Part shown: positions 4,966 through 5,695 of the stretch, one piece after another
Numbering within the stretch: position 1 is the first letter of the stretch
Layout: every line of letters begins with the position of its first letter
From: CAIXTV01 sp964543995
Lineage (GTDB): Bacteria > Bacteroidota > Bacteroidia > Bacteroidales > CAIXTV01
DNA length: 5,695 nt
NCBI GenBank assembly: GCA_964543995.1
Contig: CAZJBB010000206.1
Location: 1 to 5,695, forward strand
Direction: 5' to 3'
Made by a program: the position numbers and the translations under genes
The notes under the pieces: generated by a model
Seen by the model: the letters and a program-made list of their open reading frames with translations, nothing else
Told to the model about the DNA's origin: nothing
Databases searched by the model: none

Positions 4966-5695
4966 ATGACGGATTTTTTAGACATTTTATTTTTTTTCAA
5001 TAAAACAGCAAGAGCTACATTGTTTTTTTTAGCAATAGAAAATAAGGTATCTCCTGCTTTTACAACGTATGATTTATTTTTGATTTTAGTCCTCGACTTC
5101 ACTTGCTCATCAGCATGCTTTTCATTAAGTTTTGATAGATTTTCATTATCAGAATTTACAACCAAGGCTTCCGGATCAGCTTTTTTAGTCTTTCCTTTTT
5201 TATTTTTTTTCTTGGATTTAACTGTTTCAGGCAACTGATTTTCAGACACTTTTTCGCTATCAGATTGCATTACTATTTCTTCAGATTCATATTTCTTTCG
5301 CTTCCCTTTTTTGTTTTTTTTGTTTTTGGAAGCTTTCATGTTTTTCTTATCAAAATCCTGAAACAAATCGCTTGAAACCATCAAAGTGTCTTTCTTTAAG
5401 CTATATAAGCCAAAATCCAAGATTTGTAATGGGTTAAAAGGCACTCCATTGATTCGTGTTTCAAAGTGAAGATGATCGGTGGTTGCGCGTCCTGTTCTAC
5501 CACCTAACCCTAGCACCTCCCCTGCTTTTATAATCTGGTTTGGTTTGACTGTAATCTTGGATAAATGTGCATAATAAGTTTCTACTCCATTTTCATTTTC
5601 AACCACAACCATATTTCCGTAGCCATAATACCGTTTTGCCATACTCACTCTTCCGTTAAAGACAGACACGACTTCATCTCCTTTTTTTACTTTAA
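4935..5695 (-). CDS. M23-family peptidoglycan endopeptidase with C-terminal LysM (5' part outside window)
   Basis: Probable exported zinc metallopeptidase that cuts peptidoglycan cross-links, or a regulator of such enzymes. The frame stays open to the right edge: eight codons reading KVKKGDEV precede the GTG at 5669 and fit the M23 fold, so that GTG is not the start and the signal peptide and HxxxD zinc motif lie beyond the window. Numbering from the GTG: M23 core residues 1-82 with GYGNMVVV (16-23), YYAHLS (32-37) and the HLH zinc/catalytic motif in DHLHFETRING (65-75); a lysine-rich, charged linker (about 107-198) with two related repeats; and a LysM domain (200-244) with YVVKAGDTLFSIAKKNN and LGQKIKIP, ending at the stop. 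LysM should anchor the protein to glycan strands. Whether it is an active enzyme depends on the missing residues. It converges on the YigZ-family gene. Confidence 0.93.
   Translation of the reverse strand, partial: KVKKGDEVVSVFNGRVSMAKRYYGYGNMVVVENENGVETYYAHLSKITVKPNQIIKAGEVLGLGGRTGRATTDHLHFETRINGVPFNPLQILDFGLYSLKKDTLMVSSDLFQDFDKKNMKASKNKKNKKGKRKKYESEEIVMQSDSEKVSENQLPETVKSKKKNKKGKTKKADPEALVVNSDNENLSKLNEKHADEQVKSRTKIKNKSYVVKAGDTLFSIAKKNNVALAVLLKKNKMSKKSVIKLGQKIKIP
5121..5321 (-). repeat. Two-copy lysine-rich repeat in the M23-LysM linker
   Basis: Two 30-residue units 37 residues (111 bp) apart, at residues 117-146 and 154-183 counted from GTG 5669. Both open with KKNKKGKxKK, continue with an acidic stretch and share SDxE and a following S; about half of the aligned positions are identical. 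Synonymous positions have diverged, so the duplication, if it is one, is old. A third trace, VKSRTKIKNK (190-199), resembles the VKSKKKNKK start (150-158). Confidence 0.6.

Noticed and set aside
4966..5238. Plus-strand open frame of 90 codons inside the M23-LysM gene
   Set aside because: The Phe/Leu-rich product is the mirror of lysine-rich coding on the other strand and looks like a false membrane protein.
5667..5669. GTG as the start of the M23 gene
   Set aside because: The same frame continues without a stop to the window edge and the added residues KVKKGDEV fit the M23 domain, so the gene begins outside.

Overview
The window looks like ordinary chromosomal DNA from a member of the Bacteroidota, most likely a flavobacterium-like lineage. 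I infer this from the AT-rich sequence, the TAnnTTTG-type -7 promoter elements before several genes, the near absence of Shine-Dalgarno sequences, and protein features such as the divergent UvrA and the M23-LysM protein. There is no sign of a mobile element, CRISPR array, tRNA or rRNA.

Layout from left to right: (1) the N-terminal 429 codons of uvrA on the minus strand, cut by the left edge; (2) a 192-bp divergent intergenic region with promoter candidates in both directions and a very strong Shine-Dalgarno that can fold into a hairpin; (3) an ECF-type sigma factor on the plus strand, followed by a terminator-like hairpin; (4) a 58-residue hypothetical protein on the plus strand (2135-2311) whose stop codon overlaps that of the next gene; (5) prmC on the minus strand; (6) a 35-bp divergent gap, then ribD and a YigZ/IMPACT-family gene on the plus strand; (7) a hairpin across two convergent stop codons; (8) an M23 peptidase with a C-terminal LysM domain on the minus strand, cut by the right edge. 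No gene-free stretch exceeds 300 bases.

The genes are mostly housekeeping and do not form one pathway: nucleotide excision repair (uvrA), transcription control (sigma factor), translation termination (prmC), riboflavin synthesis (ribD) and cell-wall turnover (M23-LysM). I found no clear new multi-gene system. The most interesting parts are regulatory: the sigma factor carries the only strong Shine-Dalgarno here, possibly masked by an RNA hairpin, and next to it lies an uncharacterised 58-residue gene that may have its own promoter.
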